Positions 33,517 to 45,359 are shown, counted from the first letter of the stretch. The stretch: 61,893 bases of DNA from Gnetum montanum (GCA_015680685.1 MNCI01007569.1:368190-430082), one strand, 5' to 3'. The notes: generated by a model not told the origin, from the sequence alone. Numbers and translations: made by a program.

Positions 33517-34060
33517 TCATGCATCAAGGAATTCTAGAATTTCATCATACCAATTTTCTTCATGAGTCTTAAGCATGCATACTTCATTTTCTCTAATCAT
33601 TAACTTAGCTAATCCCATTCCTTTAATAGTTTTGCATATTTCCNGCTTAGCTAATCCCATTCCTTTAATAGTTTTGCATATTTCCAATGTAAATCTGAAA
33701 CCTTGAAGCTTTATAAGACACTTTCCTCTTTTTAATCCAATTTCATTTTGGACTAAGAATTGTTTGACTGCATGTTCTATTAGCATAATATGAACTAAGG
33801 AGCTTTCCAAGTGATATATGAAATGCTGAAGTCCCTTAATGACTACAAATGCTTGTTTCTCTAAGTCTAAATACTTTAATTTTGAACCTTTCAATTGATA
33901 GCTAAAAAATCCAATTAGTTCATCTAGACCTTCATCTTTTTGAGTTAAAATAGCAACAACTAAATCATTTAAAGCAAAAGCATATAACTAGAAATCTTTT
34001 TCCAATTTTAGTTTTACCAAGTATGGAGTTTCTTGAATAGCATTTTTAATTTTTGCTGAG
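33517..34060 (-). pseudogene. Tat-like RNase H (RT-linked), copy 1, broken
   Basis: The reading shows the Y-LEKQAFVVIKGLQHFIYHLES core, then the KGKCLIKLQGF and MGLAKLMIREN blocks. A 40-bp duplication around the N at 33644 adds a false EICKTIKGMGLAK repeat; this is an assembly artefact. The usual catalytic DAS is not preserved. Confidence 0.6.
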
Positions 34061-34099
34061 ACTCTTTTTGATTCTAGTGTTTTCTCTACGAGGGCATCT

Positions 34100-35250
34100 T
34101 TCTTTAACATATGCATCAAAGTTTAATAATTTCAGTGAATCCAAGGATAAATTTGTTAACAAAATTTATCTTTCCAAAGAAAGATCTAAGATACTTTTTA
34201 CTTGTAGGATGCTTGATATTCTGTACCTCTTGAATTTGGGAGTTATCTATAGCAATTCCTTCTTGATAGATCACATGACCTAGCAAACTTCTAGCCTGAA
34301 CCCCAAATATACATTTTTTTGGATTTAATGAAATACCATACTCACGACATCTATTAAACACTTGTTAAAGATGACCAATGTGATCTTCCTTCCTTTTTTT
34401 AAAAGATAGTGATATCATCTAAATAAACAACAACAAACTCACCTATTAAACCTTCAATGGCTAAATCCATTGCTTTTTGAAAAGTAGCTTTAGCATTTGA
34501 CAATCCAAATGGCATTCTTCAGTAAGCAAAAGTTCTCCACTTGGTGATAAATGTTGTTTTATATTTATCACCCTTATCTACAATGATCTGACTATAGCTT
34601 TAAAAACCATCTAAGAAAGAATATACTTGACAACTTGATACTTTGATCAACATTTCATCAATTCTAAGAAGTGGGCATTTATCTTTTTCAAAGGCATCAT
34701 TAAAATTTCTAAAATCTACATAAAGCCTAATATCTTCATTCTTCTTCCTTACTAGAATAAGGTTAGCAAGCCATGTAAAATATCGGATTGGATATATAAT
34801 TCGAGCTTGTAATAACTTCTTGATCTCAGCTTCCATATCTAGCTCAAATGATGGATTAAATTTCCTTTTTTTGTTTATCTTACAATCTTTTATCAAAGGA
34901 ATTTTATGTGTCATCACATCTGGTCTAAAATCATCGTAAGTCCAAGAAAAATTTTCCAAATTATTTTTAGAAGTAATAATAAATTTTGCTTGAAGACTAA
35001 ATGCTTTTCCTTTATGACATTTAACATCTTTAGTATTTCACTACATCCAAGATTTACTACTTCAAAAGCTTAATCATCTAGATTCTATATATCCTTTCCG
35101 ATAAGCTAATTTTTGCTAAACTCATGTTCATGATCAATCACCCTTTTTGCAATGAAATTTTTCTTAAACCTTGGCATTATTTTATGTATGATTTTAATTT
35201 TTAATTCTTATTTATTTCTTAACTATCTAAGTAATTGATCATCATCTTCG
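34100..35250 (-). pseudogene. Tat-like reverse transcriptase, copy 1, broken
   Basis: The minus-strand reading starts with EVVNLGCSEILK, then FSWTYDDFRPDVMTHKIPL, a helix with EIKKLLQARIIYPI, WLANLILVRKKNEDIRLYVD, FSFLDGF-type sequence (YSFLDGF), and VVVYLDDITIF. It ends with a thumb/connection block (CREYGISLNPKKCIFGV, LLGHVIYQEGIAID, IKHPTSKKYLRSFFGKINFVNKFI). The catalytic YLDD box is intact, unlike the other two RT domains of the window. Stops and shifts break the frame. Confidence 0.75.
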
Positions 35251-35254
35251 AATA

Positions 35255-35259
35255 CTTGT
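35255..35259. repeat. target-site duplication CTTGT (left)
   Basis: It directly precedes the Athila-type LTR and recurs at 45279-45283. Confidence 0.85.
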
Positions 35260-36129
35260 TAATGAGTCCCAATATTGAACCCCCGATATCGGACCCTCAA
35301 TATCAAATACACAATATCAGGGTCGACCAAGTGACATCGGATACGCGATGTCGGAACCTGTCTCGTTGGCTATAAATAATAGGCAGGTGCGCTTGGTCTA
35401 GGAGTTTCTTCTTTCAGTCCTTAGCTAAAATCTTGTAGTTTTTCCTTTTTAGAGTTGGAATTATTTCTAGGTGCCCACAGTAGAAGTCATAAAGTGAATG
35501 AATCTTTATTCAAGCATTGTGTACCTGAGCACACCTTGTGTCTGGAAATAAAGATGAACTTTGTGATAAACCTTGCAACATTCGGAATAGCTTAACTATT
35601 GCATTTAATGTTATTTATCATTGCATTTAATGTTATTTACTATTATTTGATGCTTTCCTTAATTAATCAATGTTATTTTTATAGAATTGTTAATTATCAA
35701 TGAATTAACACACTCAGCATGACCACTTTGAGCATATGTAGAACACTTGGTAACCCAGTAACGACTACCGTTTGGTAATCCCAATAGTGTTACACTGGTT
35801 TAGGATGTGTCCGAAGAGTGGGAACGAATGTTGGTGTTAGGACTAGTTAGAGAATAGTTAATTAGTTAAATCAAATTACTTATTCAGTTTTCCCATTTCT
35901 TTATTTTAATCACCAAGAACATAAAACATAAAAATAATAAAAATCATATACCTTGAGTTTACTTAACCATACAATTGTGCCTTACGAGTAAGCTTGGGAA
36001 GACAACGATTGCATAACCCATCCTTGTTCTATGTAGGTGCATAAGCACTTAATCCTTGGAGTTTAACCGGATTGCACATGAATGCTCGTATTCATATGGT
36101 TGGGTGTAGGGGTACCTCGCCACTCATCA
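35260..36129 (+). repeat. 5' LTR of the Athila-type element
   Basis: An 870-bp LTR. U3 begins with repeats of a CGATATCGG / ACAATATCAGGG type (35275-35355), a TATA box (CTATAAATAATAG) follows at about 35369-35381, and U5 ends ...ACCTCGCCACTCATCA. Confidence 0.9.
35369..35381 (+). promoter_or_regulatory. TATA box of the Athila-type LTR
   Basis: GGCTATAAATAATAGG is conserved as GGCTATAAATAAGAGG in the 3' LTR (about 44450-44463). Confidence 0.75.
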
Positions 36130-36130
36130 T

Positions 36131-36148
36131 TGGCACCGTTGCTAGGGA
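36131..36148 (+). other. Primer binding site of the Athila-type element
   Basis: TGGCACCGTTGCTAGGGA starts one base after the LTR. Athila and related elements typically have TGGCGCCGTTGCCGGGGA, complementary to a tRNA-Asp 3' end; this is the same site with C-to-T or G-to-A wear. Confidence 0.85.
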
Positions 36149-36264
36149 TTTTGTTGTCTGTGCATTGATTAGAACTTAGAAAATCCTTCTATCATTGGAA
36201 CAAACCCTTAGGGTTAATCATCTTACAATCATTGAAAAGAGTATTGCACATTGAGTAATCAATC

Positions 36265-38720
36265 ATGTCTCCTCCTTCTTATGAGAGTGCTTCACTAACT
36301 AGGTCTAACACCATGAACAATTAGAGGTGAGGTGCACATGATGATCTGCTAGTGCCCCAATAGTTTTGCTTGGTATACACTCATCTTGATGAGTATACAC
36401 TAGACTTTACCTTTATCCTCCACCAAGATGAACAGTTGTGATGGCATGATTTAGAAGGTAACATAGTACTACCTCCTAACCACTTGATCCTGAGCATGCT
36501 TCTTCGTGCTCTCACATGAATTGGTATGCAACACTTACAGTTGGAGTACGTTGTGCATGAATAAGATTCAAGAGATTATCGATCCATGGAGGCATAATGC
36601 CAAAGGGATCTACAACAGGAGAGACATTACAAATCCATGAAGGGAAAGTTGTCTTAAGATGTCCCATATTCCCTAAGTGAAAACGAGGGTGGTGAACCTT
36701 TCTCGGGAGGTTTTCCACAAAACGATGTTCCTCTCATTGACTTCGGTCAAGGAGTTGTATACCAAAATCTTCACTCAACTATTCATAATCTAGGTTCTGG
36801 TACCAACAAACACAAAGGGTTTGGAAAAGAAACACAAGCACATGATCATGACAAACATTCCGATCGTAACCATGACTGAGGTTGTGACCACCGAAGAGAA
36901 GGTGATAGGCGATGTCATGATGCTAGTCCTCCTTCCTCTTTACCTTCATCATCTTCTTCTCTCTCTCTCCTTCAAAAGTAGAACATAGTCGCAAGGGGAA
37001 AGACCATGAGGACAAGGGTAGGAAAGATAGAAATCACAAACAAAATAGTAGAGAAAGGGGGTGAGAGCATTTTAGAGAGATACGTCATGAAAGAAGGGAG
37101 AGTAGGGAACAACATAGGCATCATAGACACCATAGGCAGCATGATCACGATGAACCCCTACTCACCACCCGAAGTATGTTAGATATAATAGAGGTTGTTA
37201 GGATCCTAACAAGGCACCAAAGAGACAGTAGGATCAAAATATTAGACATGAATAACATCCCATGATTTGAAGGAGGATACAATGCTAATCCTCAAAACCA
37301 TTTGCAAGCATTCCATGATGCATGTGCCTTACAAAATATAGAAAACTAGTGGCAAAAACTAAAGTTATTTCTACAGACATTGATCAAGGAAGCAGAAAGC
37401 TGGTACCGGTCCTTAGAACTAGAATCCATTCATCGATGGAGTACCATGTTGGAGTTATTCAATGATAAATATTAAATGTACTCCTGAGTGTCCAACCTAC
37501 ATAAGCAAATCCAAGGATGGAAACAAGGAGGACATGAATCCTTGGATGCTACCATGGGTTGATATTATTCACTATTACATCATTGCCCTGGCCATGGTTA
37601 CTCACAAAAGGAACAACTATGTCATCTTGTGGATGGGCTTAAGTATGAAACACAATGAACCCTTGGGACTTATGCCCAAGGCTATCCGATCTTAGAGCCC
37701 ATAAAATACAAATATTGTTGGAGCAAGTTGCCAAGGAGGAAGGAAAGTTGAGGAAAAGAGAAAGTGTAGAGGATTACAATAGAGATCCTTCCCTCCGAAA
37801 GCAGGAAATTAGGTTTTACAAAGATGAAGAAAAGTCACCATTTGAAGGGATGGTGAATAAGAAGACTTTGCCCATTCAGAAATTTGCATTAGAAATATTG
37901 GTAAAGGTGGATCAAATATGGAACTCTTTAGATGAAAAATTTCAAACTATCTTAAAAATAGTAGAGGAGTCTAGAGAACAAAGTAGTGACCAAGAGAGAA
38001 GGAAAAAGAAAGAAGCTGAGTATGCATGTAACAAGGGTAAGGGAAATATTTCCATCACTAAAGAGGTTGTGGACTCAAACATAGGCAGTGATGGTAGATG
38101 TGAGATTTGCTAATATGACCATCCTAAGGGATGTTTCCTAGTAGTGTCACATCTACAAGAGTCTGGGATGTATGCACTAAACCCATGGTTAAATAGATGA
38201 CAAACACCCAGAAGGTTACCTTATCCTCAAGGTAACCCAAGGCAGTTCCACCAAACCTTGACATATTATCCGAGTGGAGTCCCACCAAAACCAAATGAAC
38301 AGTATCAACAGTGGCAACACCCATAATCATGGGGAATGCCACCACCACATCAACAATACCCTTACCATCAACTTGACCCATACAGGTATTACATTCAGCA
38401 ACCAATCTCTCCATGTGACTTTACTAGTCACGTTACTTTTCAACCTTACTACTAGACCCTTGAGTATTATAGAACTTCTCCTTCTTCTAGGGGTGATACT
38501 CCACATATGTACTATCCTTCTCATATGTCTACATCTCTTCCACCCTCAGCTCCATTACCACATGCTTCAACTATGCAGGTTGAGCTTCTTACCCGGCCAC
38601 AGCAATGAAACACCACTAAGGCTATTAATCTTCAACCTATTGTTGGTTCAGAAAACCGATCAAAGAAGAGATCCTTCTTTAGAACCAACAGTTCAACCAA
38701 GCCCTTACGACCATAAGTGG
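36265..38720 (+). pseudogene. Athila-type gag, decayed
   Basis: From the ATG at 36265 (MSPPSYESASLTRSN) one frame runs to about 36985 with roughly eleven stops, nearly all explainable by CAA, CAG, CGA or TGG changes. After a shift comes an Arg/His-rich stretch (about 37020-37160). The capsid-like core follows with MNNIP, GGYNANPQNHLQAFHDACAL, LKEAESWYRSLE-type and MLELFNDKY (37245-37475). An open frame at 37655-38113 ends with a knuckle-like CEICxYDHPKGC. A Tyr/Gln/Pro/His-rich tail runs to about 38720. Gag forms the particle that packages element RNA. It is homologous to the relic at 480-1760. Confidence 0.75.
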
Positions 38721-38779
38721 CTAATGATCTAAATGTCTCATCATCTTTTGAATCTTTGGAACTTCCTTTAAACCAAAAA

Positions 38780-39260
38780 TCGCACCCAACACACATGATC
38801 ATGTTAACTCATGCCATCACTAATTGGATAAAAGTTGGCCATCTTCCTAGGAAATTCTCTGATCCTAGAAGTCCTCTAATTTACTTACAGATTGCTGGAA
38901 ATGAGCCTTATAAAGCTCTTTTAGATTCAAGTTCTGGTGTTTAGAGTTGGCTGACCAGTCTATCACTATCCCATTGGGACTAGTGGAGGAAATTGTCACC
39001 ACTGTTTGTGGCTGGTCATATCCAGTTGATTTCCTAGTGATCCAAGTTAACAACTATAAGAAAGACTTTCCAATTATAATGGAAAGAGCATGGTAAAGTA
39101 CGATTGATGTGTGCCTAGGAATACGTGATCTTTCCCTAGAGATATCCAAAGAAAATGTGTTTGGGAAGATCGAGAAGAAGAAAGTTCCATGCATCACATA
39201 TAGTAACACAGGGTGCAACTACGTGCAGAAGTCTTGGTTTGTACAACACTTAACATTGCC
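38780..39260 (+). pseudogene. Athila-type protease, broken
   Basis: The reading includes YLQIAGNEPYKALLD, then SSSGV where the family has D-S/T-G-A-S-V-N-L, then, after a stop and a frame change, LADQSITIPLGLVEEI, VCGWSYPVDFLVIQV and IDVCLGIRDLSL, which match the Athila retropepsin and its flap. The catalytic DTG-type triplet is DSS, consistent with a G-to-A change. Confidence 0.65.
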
Positions 39261-39729
39261 TACATGCAACTAGTGTGTACAAGTAACTGATATACAAAGA
39301 TGCCTATATGTAGTAGCCACAAGACAGGAAGACACCTAGTGGTTGATAACTAACCTAGAAAGAAATTTAACTTTATGCATGGAACCAACTGAGAGTTGAC
39401 TTGTGCTTATATCAATAGCATAGATGCATTAGAGCAAGTCCATCGCCAACTCCCAAGTATTGACACCAAAAATATCAACTGGGGGAAGTTGGAAATACCT
39501 GATGAGTTTAAGCAAGATCCCCTCAAATTAAAACCATCGCCCATTGGTATGGAGTATACATTTCTCAAGAATAGAAAATCGGTAATCATTAACGCTAAGC
39601 TCGGTCCTCAACAAAAATAAAAACTACTAAAGATGGTAAAAAATGATCAAAAGACTTTGCTTGCTCATATCCCAAATTAATTAGAATAGATCCTAGGATA
39701 TGCCAACATAGGATTTACACTAACCCCTC

Positions 39730-40440
39730 TATGAAGCCTCGACGACAATCGTAGAGACAATTGAACCCAAAGCTTAAGCAAGTGGTTAAAGAAGAAATTG
39801 ATCAAGTTCTAAAGGCTAGGTTCATCTACCCCATTGCTAACAATGAATGGGTTAGTCCATTAGTCATGGTGCCTAAAAAAGGTGGTAAATAGAGGGTGTG
39901 TATAGAATTTAGTCTATTAAACATGGCAACAATTAAGGACCATTTCCCATTTTCATTCATTGACCAAGTTTTAGATACGATTGCAAGGCATTGTTATTAT
40001 AGTTTTCTAGATGGTTACAGTGGGTACAATCAAATTCAAATAGCACCAGAAGACCAATCCAAGACTACATTCACAAGTCCTTGGGGGACATTTGCATATA
40101 GGCATATGTTGTTTGGCTTGTGCAATGCTCCAACAACATTTCAACTTTTGGTTCTCAGTATATTTCAGCAAAAAATAGGGAATGGTGTGGAGGTTTTTAT
40201 GCATAATTTCTCCACCTATGGGACAAACGTTGAACAAGCATTGGACTGATTAGAGCAAGTACTAAAACAATGTGTTGAAATCAACCTAAGGCTCAATTGG
40301 CAAAAAATCCACTTAATGGTCCAAGAGGGCATTGTATTAGGGCACAAAATTTCACAAACAGGGATGGAGGTAGATCCTAGAAAAGTTAACGTCATCCAAG
40401 GAATCACTTATCAACCTAAAACTATAAAAGATGTCTGATC
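39730..40440 (+). pseudogene. Athila-type reverse transcriptase, broken
   Basis: A nearly continuous frame: QLNPKLKQVVKEEIDQVLKA, FIYPIANNEWVSPLVMVPKK, RVCIEFSLLNMATIKDHFPF, YYSFLDGYSGYNQIQIAPED, TTFTSPWGTFAYRHMLFGLC, NAPTTFQ, VEVFMHNFSTYG, then INLRLNWQKIHLMVQEGIVL. The open part at 39896-40249 has 117 codons. In the catalytic box (family F-M-D-D-F) both aspartates are changed, to His and Asn, so it is inactive. Confidence 0.8.
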
Positions 40441-41010
40441 ATTCCTTGGACATACAGGCTATTATAGATGCTTCATCGAGAACTTTTCAAAGATTACAAA
40501 ACCATTGGTAGAATTAACGAAGAAGGATGTATTCTTTGAATGGACTAAGGAATGTGAGTTAGCCTTCCAAACCTTGAAATTGAAGCTTGTAGAAATACCC
40601 ATTCTACAAGCCCCTGACTGGTCCAAACTGTTCCATATAATGACTGATGCATCACATTTCATGTTAGGGGTCATACTTAGATAGTTAGATGACCAAAAAA
40701 ATCCCTATTACATTCACTATGCTAGTCAAAGTATTATTGGTGCACAACTCAACTATACTACAACAGAAAAAGAATTGATGGTTGTGGTGTTTACACTAGA
40801 AAAATTCAGGCACTATGTATTAGGCTATAAAATATTTGTAGACATGGATCATAGTGCAATTTGATTCCTTATGAATAAACCAATAGTAAGCCCTCACATC
40901 ATATGATGGCTCATAATCTTACAAGAGTTTGATCTTACCATGGTGGATCGTAAAGGCACTGAGAATGTTGTTGCTGATCATTTATCTCAGTTGTGATGGG
41001 ACAACAAAGA
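40441..41010 (+). pseudogene. Athila-type RNase H, broken
   Basis: The frame continues with SFLGHTGYYRCFIENFSKIT, FFEWTKECELAFQTLKLKL, MTDASHFMLGVIL, YASQSIIGAQLNYTTTEKEL, FRHYVLGYKIFVDMDHSAI, LQEFDLTMVDRKGTENVVAD and HLSQL. The order and motifs are those of gypsy RNase H. There are four or five stops. The catalytic DAS is kept, and the TDH-type motif is MDH. Confidence 0.75.
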
Positions 41011-41329
41011 GGATGAATACCGAATTTCTATTCACTTCCTTGATGAACTCCTCTTTGTAGGTGTAATAAACAATCCATCACCCACAAATACAAATTGGTA
41101 TAGTAGCATTCTTACTTATCTTCTCACATGAGAAACACCACAAGGGCTAGACATTAGAAAGAAACACTAGTTTCTCCACCAAGTCAACACTTCATGGAAA
41201 TCAATGGATACCTTTACAAGGTATGTCCCAATGGCTTGGTCCAATAGTGTGTTCTCGTCATGGATTAATTGTGAGTTCTCCAAGATGCTCATGAGGGCCC
41301 TTGTGGGGGTCATTATGCTAGAAGACAAA

Positions 41330-42444
41330 CAGCCATTAAAATCTTACTTGTAGGATATTATTGGCCTACCTTATTTTAGGACACCCATCAATTTGTCCAA
41401 TCTTCTAAGTGCTACCAGCACGATGGGGGAATGACTGCTAGAATGGAGGATCCACAACAATGGATTTAACCCTTAAAACCCTTTGACATATGGGGTATTG
41501 ATTTTATGGGACCTATTACACCGATGTCCAATGGAAAAGCATACATTATTGTTGTTGTTGATTATTTTACAAAATGGGTAGAAGCAGCTACCGTTACTGA
41601 CTGTACATCATCTACTGCTGCATGATTTGTTCAACAACAAATTGTAAATAGGTTTGGCATGCCTCGTGCACTTATTTCTGACAATGGTACACACTTTACA
41701 GGTGCAACTTTTCAAAAGTTGATGTAATGCTTAGGATTTGAGCATAAACTAACTACACCCTATCATCCTTAAGCGAATGGTCAAGCCAAAGTTACCAATA
41801 GGGAAATTACAAAAATTTTGACATGAACCATTAGCAAATTTAGGCAAGACTAGAGAACCAAATTGAATGATGCTCTTTGGGCCTACTGCTCCACATGAAA
41901 ACTCCCTATAAGCTATTCTCCCTATGAGTTAGTGTATGGTAAACTTCCAACACTTCCTATCCAAGATGAGCTCCATACACTATCTACAACATGTGATCTT
42001 AACCTTGACCTTAGTCTAGCATAGAAAGAGAGGTTAATGAATCTTAACTTGCTAGATGAAAATGGATTAGCTGACCTATCATCCAATTAAATGCACAAGG
42101 CCTTCAACAAGCAATGTCATGACCTAAGAATTAGAAAAGTCAAGTACTAACTAGGAGATAGGATTCTTTATTGAAATCCCGCACACGTGCCACCATGAAC
42201 TAAATTTCAAATGCTATGGGAAGGAACTTATATCATTCATGAAACTTTTCATTCAGGGGCCATGATGATCTATAAACTTGGAAGCTCAAATAAGAAATTA
42301 TTGGTCAATGTCCAACAAACCAAACCTTTCCATGAGCCCAAAATGACTAGCACTAACACTACCTCTATTGATGGACAACCCTGCTCCATATTTCGAATCT
42401 CTTCCTTCCAACTCAATCATGAGGGAGAGGGCCACCAATGCTAA
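41330..42444 (+). pseudogene. Athila-type integrase, broken
   Basis: After a frameshifted zinc domain the core reads [69 protein letters not shown], then YSPYELVYGKLPTLPI and a C-terminal domain ending near 42444 with an open 77-codon stretch. D and D of the triad are kept. The third acid is Lys (AKVTN where AEV is usual). About ten stops fall in the region. Confidence 0.75.
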
Positions 42445-44342
42445 TTATTCTAAGCCCTCACTTTTGCATATTTTTGTTTTACATATTTTTACTTGTTTTT
42501 GTTTTACACCATCGTTGACATTTTTACTATTTTTACTATTTCTTTCTCTATTACATTTTGTTTGATTTATTCTCACTCATCACCTAATAAGTGCTCATAA
42601 TGATGGGTTGTACTATAATAGTGTTGATTGCTAATGTTTGGTTTTTGCCTTTGACTTTTAATGTTAATGCTAAGATATGGTCTCTTTTGATAAAATAGGC
42701 AATAAGTCCATGTCATCCATTCATCCATTCAACTCTATGATCTTCCTTTGTTTTAGAAGTGTACTATCGCTTTTTTCTAATTAAACCTATTAATGAATTT
42801 GTAACTTGGTATTCTTCAAACCAAGGAAAGATTCAAATGGATTGAAATGGGTGTGACTTCAAGGGGATTCAATGCATTTATGCTAGCTATTCTCTTGGGT
42901 ACTTGGATGTTTTTCATAGGATTTCCATCATTCCACTATCCACTAATATCAGGAAGTTGAATAGATCAAATAAGTCTTTGCACGGTGTGGTTCTCAAAAA
43001 AAAATGGTGGGAATTCAAAGCATACCCCTTAGACATAATCAAGGAAAATGGGCTACAAGAACTAGTTATGGCACTGGAAATACATGTTACCCATGCCTAA
43101 GGGTTCTCTCTCACTAAGGCCCTTTCTCACTTCCTGTTTCTCTATTCTTCCCTTTTTGTAATGGTGGTTGCCCTGTAGAAGCATTCTTGTTGCTTCAAGA
43201 GGATGGGTTGGTCAAGTGTGTTGATGCAAGATCACTGGATGTGGTTAGTTTTAATCTGGCTTTGGGCTGAATTTTACTAAGTCACCTTAACCACATAATA
43301 CACAAGGGACTTTGCACAACCTTGATTTTGGGATTCCATTCCATTCTCTCTTCTCTTTCCGTATTGCCTCCCATATTCTACCTTATTGTCGATTTTATGA
43401 TTAGTCTGTATCCTAGTCGACACATTGTTAGTCTTTAGTAAATTATTGTGGTTAAATTCTTAACTATTATTTCCATATGTCATTCCTAGAGCCTACGGAC
43501 TCTTTGGTTGTGGGTTTGCCAAGGCATAAAGGGCATGAGCCTACTTTGCAGAGGACCTATTGGCATTCCTTTTTGGTGCAATTGTTAAGTTCTTTTCCTT
43601 AAAACATCTCTTGCAATTAACTACTTTTTATTTCACCCCATCCATGACATCCATTTTTGTTTATCTCTTCCCCTCTATGCATTTTTATTGGCTTTACCAT
43701 TGTTATTCCTCTTATCTTCCTTATTCTTTCATTCTCCATCTTATTGTTACTAGAGGTTCGCTCTTAGTCATGGGGGCCTTGTTGCAAATTTTTTCAATCC
43801 ATTACTTATCTCACCCCTACACCTTGGGTAGTTATCACTTACAAACCCCTAACCCAGTATCTGCCATACCCACAACCTAGCCAATGTGCTTCATATTGAG
43901 GCAAGGTATCAACTGCATTATATCTTATCTATCCTTTCTAATTCATGATTGTGTTGTGTGTATAGATGGTGATCACATGAACAATAGATTGGGATAGGAG
44001 AGAGCACTAAATATGGACCAAAGCAAGAGCATTTACACAAGGAACAAGCTTGGTCATGAGGCCATGGATGAACAACGGTGTGCACATTCTTGACAACGGC
44101 AACAACACGCCTCATTTTCTTGTCTCTCTCTCTCTCTTCAAGCTATCGAATGAGGGTCTGGATTTTATCTATGTATAGTGTTCACCACAATGGTTATGAA
44201 CACCAATGTTGTAATACATTTTTCGATTCATTCACCGGGCACTTTGAGTCTGTCATTCCATGTCACCATTAGTTATCCTTCAGTCAATAATCCCATACCT
44301 TCCCAACAGTTTGTAAGGAACTCAAGGATGAGTTTTCATTTA
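42445..44342 (+). other. non-coding 3' region of the Athila-type element
   Basis: About 1.9 kb between integrase and the 3' LTR. Small frames (for example 106 codons at 43560-43880, hydrophobic and Phe/Tyr/Leu-rich) show no envelope signature and no homology I can name. A (TC)n run lies at 44121-44139. I see no gene. Confidence 0.5.
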
Positions 44343-44354
44343 GTCATGGGGGTA
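44343..44354 (+). other. Polypurine tract of the Athila-type element
   Basis: CATGGGGGTA lies directly before the LTR start TGATGAGTCC. Confidence 0.6.
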
Positions 44355-45278
44355 TGATGAGTCCTAATATCAGACCCTCGATATTGGATATGTGATATCA
44401 GGGTCAACCAAGTGACATCAAATATGCAATGTCGGAATCTATCTCATTGGCTATAAATAAGAGGTGGGCACGCTTGGTCTAGGAGTTTTTTCTTTCAGTC
44501 CTTAGCCAAACTCTTGTAGTTTTTCCTTTCCAGAGTTAGAATTATTTTTGAGTGCTTGCAATAGAAGTCATAAAGTGAACAGATCTTTATTCAAGCATTG
44601 TGTACCTAAGCACACCTGGTGTTCGAAAATAAAGATGAACTTTGTAATAAACCTTGCAACATTTGGAATAAGTTAACTATTGCATTTAATGTTATTTACC
44701 ATTGCATTTAATGTTATTTACTATTATTTGTTGTTGTCCTTAGTTAATCAATGTTATTTTTATAGAATTATTAATTACCAACGAATTAGCACACTCGNCT
44801 GTTGTCCTTAGTTAATCAATGTTATTTTTATAGAATTATTAATTACCAACGAATTAGCACACTCGACATGACCACTTCGAGCATACGTGGAACACTTGGT
44901 AACCTAGTAACGACTAGCGTTTGGTAATCCTAGTAGTGTTACACTGGTTCAGGATGTGTCCAAAGAGTGGGAATGGATGTTGGTATTAGGACTAGTTAGA
45001 GAATAGTTAATTATTTATATCAAATTAGTTATTCAGTTATCTCATTTCTTTATTTTAAGCACCAAGAATATAAAACATAAAAATAATAAAAATCATCTAC
45101 CTGGAGTTTACTTAACCATACAACTATGCCTTACGAGTAATCTTGGGAAGACAACGATTGCATAACCCATCCTTGTTTTGTGTAGGTGCATAAGCACTTA
45201 ATCCTTAGAGTTCGACCAACTCACATGTAAACATTCGTATTTCTATGGTTGGACATAGGGGTACCTCATCACTCATAA
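44355..45278 (+). repeat. 3' LTR of the Athila-type element
   Basis: Partner of 35260-36129. It is 924 bp as written, but it holds a 66-bp exact duplication around the N at 44798, so its true length is about 857 bp. It ends CTCATAA (worn CTCATCA). Confidence 0.9.
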
Positions 45279-45283
45279 CTTGT
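45279..45283. repeat. target-site duplication CTTGT (right)
   Basis: Partner of 35255-35259. Confidence 0.85.
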
Positions 45284-45359
45284 AAATGCTTTATGTTATC
45301 TGGTACTAATGGTTGATGTTCATTCTCAATCATTACACTTTCATAACTTTCTATCCCTT

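Larger units (their letters stand above)
35260..45278 (+). mobile_element. Athila-type Ty3/gypsy element, full length, nested
   Basis: LTRs 35260-36129 and 44355-45278 have near-perfect TGATGAG...CTCATCA termini and a CTTGT target duplication. A PBS (TGGCACCGTTGCTAGGGA) follows the 5' LTR and a purine tract precedes the 3' LTR. The plus-strand interior has gag, protease, RT, RNase H and integrase in the standard order. About 1.9 kb follow the integrase, where Athila elements often carry an env-like ORF; none was seen here. All frames are broken by stops and shifts, and the LTRs differ at roughly one site in ten by eye. Confidence 0.9.

Noticed and set aside
38274-38732. 152-codon plus-strand frame as a separate gene
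   Set aside because: A neighbouring frame over the same bases reads as the Tyr/Gln/Pro-rich gag tail, which matches the relic at 490-660. The longer frame is its shadow.
43560-43880. Hydrophobic 106-codon frame as a possible env-like gene of the Athila-type element
   Set aside because: There is no signal peptide plus ectodomain plus anchor layout and no homology I can name. Composition follows AT-rich Phe/Tyr/Leu chance frames.
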